Source: Micropruina glycogenica (lineage in GTDB: Bacteria; Actinomycetota; Actinomycetes; Propionibacteriales; Propionibacteriaceae). Taken from it: a stretch of 64,000 nt of DNA. Both the position numbers and the translations under genes were made by a program. Below are positions 1-9,671 of the stretch, piece after piece; positions within the stretch are counted from its first letter, which is position 1; the number at the start of each line of letters is the position of its first letter. The stretch is taken from contig NZ_LT985188.1 of assembly GCF_900289045.1 (NCBI RefSeq), positions 2,542,001 to 2,606,000 of the forward strand, written 5' to 3'. The notes under the pieces are model-generated. The model was given only the letters and a program-made list of their open reading frames with translations, did no database searches and was not told the origin of the DNA.

Positions 1-497
1 CCGAGGGCCGCGGGGGTGACCAGATCCCCCGCGGCGAACACCGGGTCACCGGCCGCCAGATCGTCCGCCATTCGCCGCACGTGGGCGCCCGACCGCACGG
101 CTGCACGAATCTCCACCCGCGAGGGCAGGGGCACAGCACCCGCCGGCTGATCGGTCTGCTCGACCGGCACCACCGTGTCGGCCCCGATCGGCACCCGTCC
201 CCCGGTCATCACTCGCACCGCACTGCCCGGCACGACCCTGGGAATCGGCCCGCTCACCGCTGCGCTCTCACCCACCACCGTCAGGCTCACCGGCACGACG
301 GCCAGGTCGGCGGCCCGCACCGCATAGCCGTCCATCGCCGAGTTGTCGAACGGTGGTACCGATACGGCCGCGGCCACGTCGACGGCCAGCACCCGTCCGA
401 GCGCCGCGTCGAGAGGCACGGTCTCGACCCGACGTGGCGAGTGCCCCAAGGTGAGCACCCGGGCCAGGTAGTCCTCGACCGTGAGCAGGGCCGGCAT
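1..497 (-). CDS. moeA: Molybdopterin molybdenumtransferase MoeA (partial)
   Basis: MoeA inserts molybdate into adenylylated molybdopterin in the last step of Moco synthesis. Only the first 165 residues are present; the C-terminal part lies beyond the left edge. The family signature PPFDNSAMDGYAVR is at residues 48-61 and MTGGRVPIGADTVV at about 97-110. The ATG at 497 shares one base with the TGA of moeB (TGATG), so the two are translationally coupled. With modABC and the nar genes elsewhere in the window, this points to Moco supply for nitrate reductase. The identification is firm. Confidence 0.93.
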   Translation of the reverse strand, partial: MPALLTVEDYLARVLTLGHSPRRVETVPLDAALGRVLAVDVAAAVSVPPFDNSAMDGYAVRAADLAVVPVSLTVVGESAAVSGPIPRVVPGSAVRVMTGGRVPIGADTVVPVEQTDQPAGAVPLPSRVEIRAAVRSGAHVRRMADDLAAGDPVFAAGDLVTPAAL

Positions 498-1261
498 CAG
501 CGCACCCCCGGCCGCACCGGCAACAGATCCCAGCGGCCGGCGGCCGCATCGACCACCAGCAGCCGGCCGATCAACGGCCGGCCGAACCCCGCGAGCAGTT
601 TGATCGCCTCGGTCGCCATCACCGAACCCACCTGTGACACCATGGCCCCCAACACCCCGATCTCGGTCGCCAGCGGATAGCTTCCCGGCTGGGGTTCGGA
701 CGGAAAGAGGTCACGCAACCAGATCGCCCGACCGTCATCGGTGGGCACCCCGAACACCGACACCTGCCCCTGCATGCCGACAGCGGTGCCCCAGACCAGC
801 CGCACCCCGGCTGCTGCGCAGGCGTCGGACACCAGGTACTTGGCGCCGTAGGTGTCGCAGCAGTCGAGCACCAGGTCGACGCGCGGCAGCAGGTCGGCGA
901 GCGACTGCGCGGTGACGTACTCAGCAACGACGTCGACACGGACGTCGGGGTTGAGGTCGGCCACGCGTGCCGCTGCCGACACCGCCTTGTTCACCCCCAC
1001 CAGTCCTTGGCCGTGAATCACCTGGCGCTGCAGGTTCGCCGTCTCGACCACGTCGCCGTCGGCGATCACCAGCCGTCCGACCCCGGCGGCGGCGAGATAG
1101 GTGATCACGGGCGAGCCCAACCCCCCGGCCCCGACGACCAGCACTGACGAATCCAGTAGTCGCCGCTGCCCGTTATCGCCCAGGCCCACCACGTCGATGT
1201 TGCGGCGATACCGCTCGCGCTGCGACTCACTCAACCCCGCCGACGGCTCACGTTGCTGCAC
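497..1261 (-). CDS. moeB: ThiF/MoeB-type adenylyltransferase
   Basis: This E1-like enzyme would adenylylate the C-terminus of MoaD (or ThiS) for sulfur transfer. The 254 residues match the MoeB catalytic domain alone, with no C-terminal rhodanese domain as in MoeZ. The ATP-binding GAGGLGSP is at residues 44-51 and the ADGD...NLQRQ segment at 67-80. The usual zinc CxxC pair is absent (WLRDLFP where CYRCLFP is typical), and the Cys of the family CAEAGVLG segment is replaced (PLATEIGVLG). The start is a GTG at 1261 with a weak upstream AGG. It is the first gene of a pair with moeA. Confidence 0.88.
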   Translation of the reverse strand: MQQREPSAGLSESQRERYRRNIDVVGLGDNGQRRLLDSSVLVVGAGGLGSPVITYLAAAGVGRLVIADGDVVETANLQRQVIHGQGLVGVNKAVSAAARVADLNPDVRVDVVAEYVTAQSLADLLPRVDLVLDCCDTYGAKYLVSDACAAAGVRLVWGTAVGMQGQVSVFGVPTDDGRAIWLRDLFPSEPQPGSYPLATEIGVLGAMVSQVGSVMATEAIKLLAGFGRPLIGRLLVVDAAAGRWDLLPVRPGVR

Positions 1262-1429
1262 CGCTACAACCTAGTGCCAGCCGTCGCCGCGCGGTTTTTG
1301 TACGCGCCCGGGCGGCCACCCGAAGTCTGGAGCAGTAATCGAGGTCGGCCCATCGGCGTGTTGGATTGACACACGCCCTATGCCTACGCTCAGAAAACTC
1401 ACCTTCTTCTCAACTCGGGGAGCTTCATC

Positions 1430-3592
1430 GTGAAAGCCTTGCGGGCCGTTCTGATCCTCCTGCTGGTAGCGCTGGTTGGACCCGGCACCTGGCTGACGCC
1501 GGCGAGCGCCGCCGCACTGCCCGCCCCGAGCGGCCTACACGTGCTGAGCACCAGCACGACCGCGATCTCGTTGGCCTGGAAATCGAGCGGCAGCGAAGCC
1601 AGTTACCTGGTGGAGTTCGACACCGACGCCTCGTTCAAGGGCCCCAAGTCAACCACCGTGACGGCCGCCGGTGCCGATCTGACTGGGCTAGCCAAGGGCA
1701 CCGTCTACTACGTGCGCGCCACCGCCGTCGACGAAGACGGCAAGGTCTTGAGCAAGACCTCGACTGCGCTGAAGACCGAGACCCGGGCGTCGGGCTACAC
1801 GCACCTGGCCCCGTTGGGCCTGAAGGTGTCGAAGGCCACCACCACGTCACTGTCGTTCACCTGGCAGAGCCGAGGCAGCGGCATTCGCTACCGGGTCAGC
1901 TACGCCACCAAGTCGTCGTTCTCGAATGCGGTCTACGACCGAGAAACTTCCACCTCGCTCACCGTGAGCAAGTTGCAGCCCAACACCACCTACTACGTCA
2001 AGGTGCGGGTGATCACCTCCAGCGGCACCAACCTGAGCTCGTACTCCGCGGCCATCACCACCAAGACCGAAGCCCTGCCCTCGCCGAAGAACCTGGCCGT
2101 GACCGCGACCGCCAAGACCGCCTTGGCGTTCAACTGGCAGCCGGTCGCCGGAACGCAGCGCTACCGGGTGCAGTACTCCACGTCGTCGAAGATGTCGAAC
2201 GCCTCGTACGTGCGCTTCACCGACGAGTCCGCCGAGCTCACCGGCCTGCGCAGCGGCACCGTCTACTACCTGAAGGTGCGCGCCATCACCAGTGCTGGGG
2301 TGAACCTCAGCCCATACTCGGCGGCGGTCAAGACCAGCACCGCCTCATCGGCCACGGCCACGTACCTGCCCCCCAAGGGCTTGGCGGCCACGGCGCCTTC
2401 GTCGGGCCGGCTCGCCATCACGTGGACGTCGCGCGCGTCCGGTCTTCACTACCAGCTGCAGTACTCGACCAAGTCCGACCTGAGCAGCCCGAGCACGCTG
2501 ACGGCCAGCACCACCAAAGCCGGCATCTCAGGGCTCGACGCAGCCACCACCTACTACGTGCGGGTGCGGGCGCTGACCAGCGGCGGCAGCTTGGTGAGCG
2601 GCTGGTCGCAGCCGCTGGCCGTCACCACCAGGTCGACGGAGCAGCCCCAACTCACGATCGCCTCGTACAACGTGAAGTGCGCCAACTGCTACAGCGCGCT
2701 GCCCAACGAGGGCACCTGGTACGAACGCCGCGACGCCGTGGTGGCTGCGGTCAAGGCCCAGCACCCCGACGTGATCGGCTTTCAAGAAGCCTCACAGGGC
2801 TGGCTCAAGGACGCGAACGGCAAGGCGATCAGCAAGTCGCAGTTCGAAGATCTGGTCGAGCGGCTCGGCAGTCCCTACAAACTGACCAACACCCACCGCA
2901 ACAACTGCGTCAAGTCGACAACCCCCACCAACTGCGTCTACAAAGACCAGGGCGCCTCGCAGGGCACGAAGATCGTCTACAACAGCACTGTGCTGACGCT
3001 CATTACACAGGGTTCGAAAGCGCTGTCCAAGGCGCAGGCGACTGACGCCGATCGCTACCTCGCCTGGGCGATCTTCGAACACAAGAGCACCGGACGCCGG
3101 TTCTTCTTCGCCGACACGCACCTGGAATACCAACACGACGCGCCAGGGTTGAGCACCTACTACAGCACCAGGGTGACCCAGACCAAAGAGGCCCTGGCCG
3201 TCATCGCCGCCAAGCGGCAGGGGCTGCCGGCCTACTTCGTCGGCGACTTCAACTCGAACAAGTGGTCCACCCCCGACAACGGGCCGTACACCGTGACGCG
3301 CTCCGCGGGGTTCATCGACCCGCTGGGCAACGTCGACCGGTCCACGACCACCACCGACGGCGCAATCGTCGGCAAGCGCATCAAGACCAACTTCTCCAGC
3401 TACAACGGCTACGCCACCAAGGCCCCGTCGTTCAGCTACACCAACGGCACCTACATCGACTACATCTGGGTATCGGCGGGCATCGAGGTAGCCGAATGGG
3501 AGACCGTGGTGAAGGTCGATGCGAACAACAACTTCATCGGGCAGATTCCCTCAGACCACAACATGATCAGGGCGACCACCCGACTGACCTGA
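1430..3592 (+). CDS. Secreted FN3-repeat endonuclease/exonuclease/phosphatase protein
   Basis: The 720-residue protein has a Sec signal peptide (about 1-28) and four fibronectin type III domains (about 29-115, 123-213, 216-303 and 313-402). An endonuclease/exonuclease/phosphatase (DNase I-like) domain fills about 405-720. Catalytic-type motifs are visible: SYNVK, GFQEAS, ADTHLEY, VGDFNSN and SDHNMI. It is probably an extracellular or wall-associated nuclease or phosphodiesterase; the substrate is unknown. The GTG at 1430 follows GGGGAG with good spacing. A TTGACA at 1366-1371 could be a -35, but no convincing -10 follows. The stop abuts the stop of the opposite-strand gene with no spacer. Confidence 0.85.
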   Translation: MKALRAVLILLLVALVGPGTWLTPASAAALPAPSGLHVLSTSTTAISLAWKSSGSEASYLVEFDTDASFKGPKSTTVTAAGADLTGLAKGTVYYVRATAVDEDGKVLSKTSTALKTETRASGYTHLAPLGLKVSKATTTSLSFTWQSRGSGIRYRVSYATKSSFSNAVYDRETSTSLTVSKLQPNTTYYVKVRVITSSGTNLSSYSAAITTKTEALPSPKNLAVTATAKTALAFNWQPVAGTQRYRVQYSTSSKMSNASYVRFTDESAELTGLRSGTVYYLKVRAITSAGVNLSPYSAAVKTSTASSATATYLPPKGLAATAPSSGRLAITWTSRASGLHYQLQYSTKSDLSSPSTLTASTTKAGISGLDAATTYYVRVRALTSGGSLVSGWSQPLAVTTRSTEQPQLTIASYNVKCANCYSALPNEGTWYERRDAVVAAVKAQHPDVIGFQEASQGWLKDANGKAISKSQFEDLVERLGSPYKLTNTHRNNCVKSTTPTNCVYKDQGASQGTKIVYNSTVLTLITQGSKALSKAQATDADRYLAWAIFEHKSTGRRFFFADTHLEYQHDAPGLSTYYSTRVTQTKEALAVIAAKRQGLPAYFVGDFNSNKWSTPDNGPYTVTRSAGFIDPLGNVDRSTTTTDGAIVGKRIKTNFSSYNGYATKAPSFSYTNGTYIDYIWVSAGIEVAEWETVVKVDANNNFIGQIPSDHNMIRATTRLT

Positions 3593-4672
3593 TCAGCGAC
3601 CGGCGGCCTCGGCAGCCTGTTCGTGAAACCGCAGGGTGCGGTCAATGCCCTCGGCCAGCCCCACCCGAGGCCGCCAGCCCAGCGCTGCGATGCGTGAACT
3701 GTCGAGACCTTGGGCGGCCTGCACGGCGAATGCCGACTGATCGGCCGGGTTGCTGAACCGCACCTGCAGCCCTTTCTCGCGCCGGGCGGCCACGAACAGG
3801 TTGGCGAGTTCGCGAATGCTCACCAGGCCGGCCGGATCGGCGATGTTGTAGGCGGTGGCCGAATCGCCGCGCAGCATTGCGTAGAAGAAGCCGCTGACGG
3901 CATCTGCCACGTAGGTGTAGGTGCGGCTGGCAGTTCCTGCGCTGTTCAGCGTGACGTCGCGGCCCGCCATCACGGCGGCGGCGAAGTCGGCCTGCACTCG
4001 TCCGTCGTCGAGGGCCATGCCGGGGCCGTAGATGTGACCGAACCGCGGCACGGTGCAGTGCATGTCGTACTGCTTGGCGTAGCTGGCGCAGATGGTCTCG
4101 GCCGCCCGCTTGCCCTCGGAGTAACAGGCCCGCGGGTTGAGAATGTCGAAGCCGCCGTAGCTGTTCTCGCCGATCAGCGTGGTGCCCTCGGGCTGCTGAC
4201 CGTAGACCTCGGCGGATGACATCAGTGCGAACGACCGGGCCCCAGTGGCCACGCAGCGATCCAACAGGTTGAACGTGCCGAGCAGGTTCGCCTTGATGGT
4301 CGACACGGGGTCTGCGGCGTGCAGCGCCGGACGAGCCGCGCTGGCCCCGTGCACGACGTGGTCGAACTCGAGTGACTCCCCCATGAAGCTGGACACATCG
4401 GACACCACGAGCGTGAAGTCGGGACGGTTCACGATGGGCCCGAGAACCTGCCGGGCCTTGGCCTCGTTGCGCACCAGACCGTACACCGTGACACCGGCGC
4501 CGCCCGCATCGTTGAGCCCGAGCAGGGTGTGGCAGACGTACGAAGGCAGCATGCCCGACGCGCCCGTGACCAGCACCCGGGCGTTGTGCAGGCGCTGCCA
4601 CGGCAGGTCGTTGGCCAGGATCTCGGCGACGTCGGCCTCGATCACTGGCCGATCGGACGGCGCCGCGGCCAT
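3593..4672 (-). CDS. NAD-dependent epimerase/dehydratase (extended SDR) of the wall-polymer cluster
   Basis: The 359-residue protein is an extended short-chain dehydrogenase. It has the Rossmann motif GASGMLPS at 37-44, a serine pair at 152-153 and catalytic Y184-x3-K188 in CYSEGKRAAE. That last segment resembles UDP-glucuronate decarboxylases, so a nucleotide-sugar or nucleotide-polyol substrate is likely; the exact reaction is not readable. The ATG at 4672 is one base past the TGA of the cytidylyltransferase gene, so this is preferred over an upstream in-frame start at 4729 that would overlap that gene. It is the last gene of the minus-strand wall-polymer operon. Confidence 0.83.
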   Translation of the reverse strand: MAAAPSDRPVIEADVAEILANDLPWQRLHNARVLVTGASGMLPSYVCHTLLGLNDAGGAGVTVYGLVRNEAKARQVLGPIVNRPDFTLVVSDVSSFMGESLEFDHVVHGASAARPALHAADPVSTIKANLLGTFNLLDRCVATGARSFALMSSAEVYGQQPEGTTLIGENSYGGFDILNPRACYSEGKRAAETICASYAKQYDMHCTVPRFGHIYGPGMALDDGRVQADFAAAVMAGRDVTLNSAGTASRTYTYVADAVSGFFYAMLRGDSATAYNIADPAGLVSIRELANLFVAARREKGLQVRFSNPADQSAFAVQAAQGLDSSRIAALGWRPRVGLAEGIDRTLRFHEQAAEAAGR

Positions 4673-4673
4673 C

Positions 4674-5390
4674 TCACGATCCCGCGATCTGCTGGTCCTC
4701 CAGCAGTTGAAAGAACGTGCGGCACACATAGAAGTCCTCGGCGGTGGTGACCTTGATGTTCGAGCGGGGTCCCTCGATGGCGTGCAGTGGGTGGCCGTAC
4801 CGCTTCATCAGCGTGCACGAGTCGATCGAGTCGTGCTCGCCGTCGGCGACGGCGCGGTCGTACAGCGCCAGTATTTCGCCCAACCGAAAACTCTGCGGAG
4901 CCTGGGCTGCGTAGATGTGGTCGCGCGGAATCACTTCGGTAATCGCATCGTCGTGCACCACGGTGACGGTCTCGTTGAACTTGGTGCAGGTGATCGCCGA
5001 GCCGTGCGTACGCACGGCCTCGATGTTCTTGGTGATCAGCTGGTGGTTGATCAGCGGCCGCACGCCGTCGTGCAACAGCACCACCGAGTCGTCCGCGCAC
5101 TCGTTGGCGACCGCCTGCAGCACCTTGTGCCGAGAGGCCTGGCCGGTCTCGCCACCCTCGACGATCCAGCGCACCTTGCGAATGTCGTAGCGGTGCAGCA
5201 GGGCGCGAAAGTGGTCATGCCACCCACCGATCAAGGCCACGGCGATGGCGTCGATGTCGGGGTGGTTCTCGAAGTGCTCCAGGGTGTGAATGATCACCGG
5301 CTTGCCGTTGATCTCGAGAAACTGCTTGGGCAGCGCGCGACTGTTCATGCGAGAGCCGACGCCTCCGGCGAAGATCAACGCGACGTTCAT
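4674..5390 (-). CDS. IspD/TarI-family cytidylyltransferase
   Basis: The 238-residue enzyme of the IspD/TarI family would transfer CMP from CTP to a polyol phosphate. Visible motifs are FAGGVGSRM near the N-terminus, LPKQFLEINGKP and LLHDGVRPLI. Context (two TagF-like polymerases, TagD fusion, SDR) favours a TarI-type ribitol-5-phosphate cytidylyltransferase over MEP-pathway IspD, but this is inference. The ATG at 5390 sits about four bases after GGAGGA and shares a base with the upstream stop (TGATG). It was chosen over a GTG one codon earlier, which is too close to the RBS. Confidence 0.85.
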   Translation of the reverse strand: MNVALIFAGGVGSRMNSRALPKQFLEINGKPVIIHTLEHFENHPDIDAIAVALIGGWHDHFRALLHRYDIRKVRWIVEGGETGQASRHKVLQAVANECADDSVVLLHDGVRPLINHQLITKNIEAVRTHGSAITCTKFNETVTVVHDDAITEVIPRDHIYAAQAPQSFRLGEILALYDRAVADGEHDSIDSCTLMKRYGHPLHAIEGPRSNIKVTTAEDFYVCRTFFQLLEDQQIAGS

Positions 5391-7057
5391 CACTTCCTCC
5401 GATCGTGTTCGTCACCCTGCGCGCGCGGCGGCTCGCCCAGAATCAACCAGTCGATCACCCGATCGGCCGAGCCGGTGTCGACGTAGTTGAAGTTCTGGGC
5501 CACGAACGCATCGACCTTCTCGGTTTCGAAGTCTTGGTCACGCAGGGCTCGCAGCAACTCGTCGAAGGTGTCGCACACCTTGCCGGGCGCCGTGGTGGCG
5601 AAGTCGTGGTGAAAACCGCGGGTGGCCGCGTACACCTCGCGGTCGTAGGAGTAGAACAGCATCGGACGCCGCAGCAGCGCGTACTCGTAGATGATCGAGG
5701 AATAGTCGGTGATCAGAATGTCGGCCACCTGCAGCAGGTTGTTGGTGTCGCCGAAGCCGGACGCGTCGATCAGCCGGTCGCGGTACTGGGGCGGAATGGG
5801 CGGCGGGTCGGCGACGAAGTGGTGCATGCGGAACAGCACCACGGTGTCGTCGCCGCACCAGTCGTACCAGCGTGCGAAGTCGATGGTGTCGTAGTCGTAG
5901 TAGGCGTCGCGAATGCCACGCCCCCGAAACGTGGGGGCGAACAGAACGATCCGCTTGCCGCTGAGCTCGGGGTGCGCCTGTTCGAAGCCACGCACGGCAG
6001 CGGCGGCGGTTTCGGCATCGAGAAAGGTGTCGATGCGCGGCAGGCCGGTCGCGATCACCGCGCTCTTCTCGACACCGAACGCCTCGGCGTACACGTCCAC
6101 CAAGTGGTCCGACCCTGCGATCGCGTAGGTGTAGCGACGGTGCGCGTTGTGCAGTTTGGGCGAGCCGTACTTACCGAACCTGCTGTAGCCGATCGACTTG
6201 AACCCGACGCCCGCGTGCCACAGCTGAATGAGCTTGACCTTTTCGGGCAGGTAGAAGTACTCGAGCAGCCCGAAGTAGTCGTCGATGATGATGATGTCGG
6301 CCGTGGCGAGCAGATAGATCACCTTGAGCGTGCCGAGCGTCGAGCTCGACTGCGGCAGCCGGAACGAGTAGGTGAAGTCGAACGTCTGGTCGAGACCGCG
6401 CTCGATCATGCGGTCACGCACCCGCAGCAGGTTGCCTTCCAGCCGGCTGCGCATCTCGGACGCGAACAGAATGCGGTTGCCGGGCGAACCGACCAACCGG
6501 CGCAGCAGCCGTGACAGAAACCGAATGGTGAACCCGACCGGACGCGGGTCGCGTGCGGCGCGCAACGTACGCCGGGCCACCGTGCCGGCGAAGCCCCTCA
6601 CCGAGTCGGTGTTGGCGACCACCGGGTTGCGATAGAAGCGGTAGGTACGCACCACGAACTCGGGGCGCACGTCGGCCTCGGTGATGCCGAACGTGACGGT
6701 GTAGTTCTCGGTGTTGCCCATGTAGAGAAAGGCCCTGGTGAACTCGTCGAGGATGTCGACGCGTTCGAGCGGAAAACGCGCGGCGCACAGGTCGCGCCCC
6801 TCGTACTCGGCGATCAACCGCCACGTGCCGTCGGGAATCGGCCGGCGCTGATGAAAGTCGGTGATGGTGAGCACGAGCTCGTGCCGTCCCTCGCCCAGGT
6901 AGGTGGTGCGCACCGGGTAGCCGAAGCGTACGGACTGCAGCCGGTAGCCGACCCGTTCGAGGTCGATAGGGTCGTCGGGGTCGGCGTCGAGTCGCACGAC
7001 GATGGTGAGATGCACCCGCTCCCACGCGATCGTCTCAACCACGCTGTCGAAACCCAT
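5390..7057 (-). CDS. CDP-glycerol glycerophosphotransferase family protein (TagF/TagB-like)
   Basis: The 555-residue protein carries the Glyphos_transf domain in its C-terminal two thirds. WHAG sits in the middle, then GLPRIDTF, LFAPTFRG and the ITDYSS motif near residue 465. Such enzymes transfer polyol-phosphate units from CDP-polyol to a growing wall teichoic acid chain at the inner membrane face. The N-terminal third is not recognisable. The ATG at 7057 follows GAGAGG by about six bases; an in-frame TTG at 7075 lacks an RBS. It overlaps the cytidylyltransferase start by one base. Confidence 0.86.
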   Translation of the reverse strand: MGFDSVVETIAWERVHLTIVVRLDADPDDPIDLERVGYRLQSVRFGYPVRTTYLGEGRHELVLTITDFHQRRPIPDGTWRLIAEYEGRDLCAARFPLERVDILDEFTRAFLYMGNTENYTVTFGITEADVRPEFVVRTYRFYRNPVVANTDSVRGFAGTVARRTLRAARDPRPVGFTIRFLSRLLRRLVGSPGNRILFASEMRSRLEGNLLRVRDRMIERGLDQTFDFTYSFRLPQSSSTLGTLKVIYLLATADIIIIDDYFGLLEYFYLPEKVKLIQLWHAGVGFKSIGYSRFGKYGSPKLHNAHRRYTYAIAGSDHLVDVYAEAFGVEKSAVIATGLPRIDTFLDAETAAAAVRGFEQAHPELSGKRIVLFAPTFRGRGIRDAYYDYDTIDFARWYDWCGDDTVVLFRMHHFVADPPPIPPQYRDRLIDASGFGDTNNLLQVADILITDYSSIIYEYALLRRPMLFYSYDREVYAATRGFHHDFATTAPGKVCDTFDELLRALRDQDFETEKVDAFVAQNFNYVDTGSADRVIDWLILGEPPRAQGDEHDRRK

Positions 7058-7088
7058 GCGATCCTCTCGTGTCAAACAAGTGTGATGG

Positions 7089-9650
7089 TCAGTCCAGCGC
7101 CAGCAACCGGTCGATGACCCGCTCGGAGCTGTGCCCGTCGTCGAAGGGATTGAACCTCGCCCGCCACTGCTCGTACTTCTGGGCGTACAGGGGCGCGTCC
7201 TGCGCCGCCGAACTCACCGCGGCCACCACCTGCTCTTGGGTGTGCAGCAGCGGGCCGGGCGCCGCCTCCTCCAAGTCGAAGTAGACGCCCCGCAGTTCGC
7301 CCCGGTACTCATCGATGTCAGGCACGTAGAACATCATCGGACGCCCCGTCACCGAGAAGTCGAACATCACCGACGAGTAGTCGGTGATCAACGAGTCGGC
7401 CGCCAGGTACAGGTCGGCGATGTTGGGGTAGCTGGTCACGTCGAGCACGCCGGGCAGCAGCACGTCAGCCCCGAACTTCTTGGTGCGCGAATGCCCCCGC
7501 AGCAACAACCGGTAGCCGGGCCCGAGGTCGGCCATCAGCCGCTCCAGTTCGAGGAACATCACCATCTCGGTGCGGTTCTCACGCCACGTCGGCGCGTACA
7601 GCACCGCGATCTCGTCGTCAGCGATGCCCAGCGAACGTCGCATCGCGGCCCGGTCGCCGGTGAACAGACTGTCGTTGCGCGGGTATCCCTCTTCCCACAC
7701 CGGGCCCGAATAGTCGTACGCCTTGCGAAAGATCTCGCTGCTGTGCGGATTCTGCGACAGCAGCAGGCTCCAGTTCGCTCGCTCGGCCAGCAACTCACGA
7801 CGCACCACCAGGTCGGTGGTGTGCCGATCCAGCCCGATCTTCTTGAACATGCTGCCGTGCCAGGTCTGCAGCACGATCTGGCCGGGATTGCGCAGAAAGT
7901 TGCGCTTGCCGAGGGTGGTCTTGCCCATGCCCGGCCTGGTCAGCCACTCGTTGACGATGAGCCGCCGCGACGTTTCGCGCGCCTCCCACCAAGCTTGAGT
8001 TCCGCGTACCACCTTGGTAGCACCCTCGGGCACCGCGACCGACGCGTTGGTGACGCCCCACACCCGCCGGGCGTTCGGAAAGCGGCGCGCAACTTCTCGG
8101 TCGAGTGCCAGCGGATTGCAGGTGGCGGCGGCACCGCCGAACGCCTCGAAGTAGAACTGGTCGATGATCGGTACACCCACCCGCTGGTAGTGCTGGGCCA
8201 GTTGCATCTGCTTGACCGGCCCCAACTCGGCTGGCCGCACCAGCGGCTGGATGACCAGCACCAATCGCCGTCCGCCGCCGAGGCCGAGCAGGCAGCGAAA
8301 GTCCTGCTCGTCGAAGTCGACGATGCGGGGCGCGTCCTCGATCAGCCCCACTGCGGCCGCAACCCGAACGAACCGACCGCGGGCGTTCGTGGCACGCACG
8401 GTGTACTGACCCAGGGGCGGCGCAGAAAGTGGCTGACCCCACTGCGATCCCAGCCAATCGGCCACAGCTTCGAAGCCACCGTCTGGCGTTGAGGTGACCG
8501 TCAGCTTGCGTCTGGCCCGCGGGCCGGCCAAGGTCAGCTTGAGGGCATCGACCGGCGCACCCAAGGCCCGACCGCGCAGGCGCACGCGCGGCTTGGGCCC
8601 CTTTTCGAGGTCGACCCCCTCGACCAGCACCATCGCCTCGGTGTCACGCAGCCGCAGTGTGCCGTCGGGGCCCGGGTAGGGCAGCGGCAAGTGGTTCTGC
8701 GAACCCTTGGCCTGGTCGAGCACAGAAGCCACGGGGTACCGCTTGCCGCGGGTGTCGACGGCAAACATGCGCACGGTCAGCACCGGTTCGGTCTTTTCGC
8801 CGAAGTCGACAGAAAAAATGCCTTCGTCCTCGTCAGGGTCGAGCAGGCTGCTGGCACCGTTCGGATCGATGGGCGGCAGTTCGCCCGTCACCCGCACCCG
8901 GCCACCCTCGATGGCACTGCCGGTCATTCGCACGGTCGCCTGGGGCGACACCAACTCGGCATGATCGAACGAGATGCCGTTCAGGGTCAGGACGGCAGCC
9001 ACCCTGCGACCCTCGACGGTGCAGTCGGTGGCCAGGGCGGCCGGTCGCGACACCGCGAACGACAATCCCCTGCCCTTCGCCCATTGCGGCAGCACCTGCA
9101 CACCGTTGAACGTGCGGGCCAGCAGGTGCTCGCTCGAGGCGAAACGGACGCGCCGCACGAAGGTTCCGGTCGTCGAGCGATTGCCGCACGAGACGGTGAT
9201 CACCACCCGCCAGCTGCGCCGCCCACTGCCCGCGAGTCGAATCGCGTCGGCCAGCGAGAACCGCGCCACGAATCCGGCCGCCGAGTAGTCGAGTTCGAGG
9301 TCACGGACGCTGGCGTTGGCCTGCGGTTCGTCGACCCGGGTGACCTCAGCCTCGATGTCTGGTTGACCGAAACTGCGCAGGCGCACCCTGATCTGAGGTG
9401 TGTACTGGGCGAAGTTCATGCCGCGCTCGAACGCCCACCCGCTGATCTCGAACGTGGCGTCGTCCAGCCAATGCGCCTTGCGCACCCAGCCGATCCAGCC
9501 CAACTGCAGGGGCGTCACGGCGTTGGCCACACGGCGGACGACCCCCCGGGTCAGCACATACGCACGCCGAACGGCCGGACTCTTGGCTCGTCCGAGCCTG
9601 GTGGGCACAGACCGCACGTGGTGAAGCGGCAGGATCTTCCTCGCTGGCAC
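7089..9650 (-). CDS. Large CDP-glycerol glycerophosphotransferase family protein (TagF-like polymerase)
   Basis: The 853 residues fall in two parts. The N-terminal 450 residues look beta-rich and are unassigned. The C-terminal 400 residues are a classic TagF domain with QTWHGSMFKKIG, GYPRNDSL, LYAPTWREN, LLRGHSRT and SLITDYSS. It is the likely main polymerase of the wall polymer. It belongs to the same operon as the neighbours on both sides (31-base gap to the next gene, 21 bases after the TagD fusion). The GTG start at 9650 has only a distant GAGG, so the exact start is uncertain. Confidence 0.85.
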   Translation of the reverse strand: MPARKILPLHHVRSVPTRLGRAKSPAVRRAYVLTRGVVRRVANAVTPLQLGWIGWVRKAHWLDDATFEISGWAFERGMNFAQYTPQIRVRLRSFGQPDIEAEVTRVDEPQANASVRDLELDYSAAGFVARFSLADAIRLAGSGRRSWRVVITVSCGNRSTTGTFVRRVRFASSEHLLARTFNGVQVLPQWAKGRGLSFAVSRPAALATDCTVEGRRVAAVLTLNGISFDHAELVSPQATVRMTGSAIEGGRVRVTGELPPIDPNGASSLLDPDEDEGIFSVDFGEKTEPVLTVRMFAVDTRGKRYPVASVLDQAKGSQNHLPLPYPGPDGTLRLRDTEAMVLVEGVDLEKGPKPRVRLRGRALGAPVDALKLTLAGPRARRKLTVTSTPDGGFEAVADWLGSQWGQPLSAPPLGQYTVRATNARGRFVRVAAAVGLIEDAPRIVDFDEQDFRCLLGLGGGRRLVLVIQPLVRPAELGPVKQMQLAQHYQRVGVPIIDQFYFEAFGGAAATCNPLALDREVARRFPNARRVWGVTNASVAVPEGATKVVRGTQAWWEARETSRRLIVNEWLTRPGMGKTTLGKRNFLRNPGQIVLQTWHGSMFKKIGLDRHTTDLVVRRELLAERANWSLLLSQNPHSSEIFRKAYDYSGPVWEEGYPRNDSLFTGDRAAMRRSLGIADDEIAVLYAPTWRENRTEMVMFLELERLMADLGPGYRLLLRGHSRTKKFGADVLLPGVLDVTSYPNIADLYLAADSLITDYSSVMFDFSVTGRPMMFYVPDIDEYRGELRGVYFDLEEAAPGPLLHTQEQVVAAVSSAAQDAPLYAQKYEQWRARFNPFDDGHSSERVIDRLLALD

Positions 9651-9671
9651 GGTGGGCTGGGCCTCGCTTCC

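Noticed and set aside
1366-3045. 559-codon plus-strand open frame overlapping the FN3-nuclease
   Set aside because: Out-of-frame reading of the FN3-EEP gene; composition is Arg/His-rich and lacks a signal peptide or domains.
3710-5486. Plus-strand open frames (169 and 413 codons) opposite the SDR and TarI genes
   Set aside because: Antisense shadows; the minus-strand proteins have intact catalytic motifs and coupled starts.
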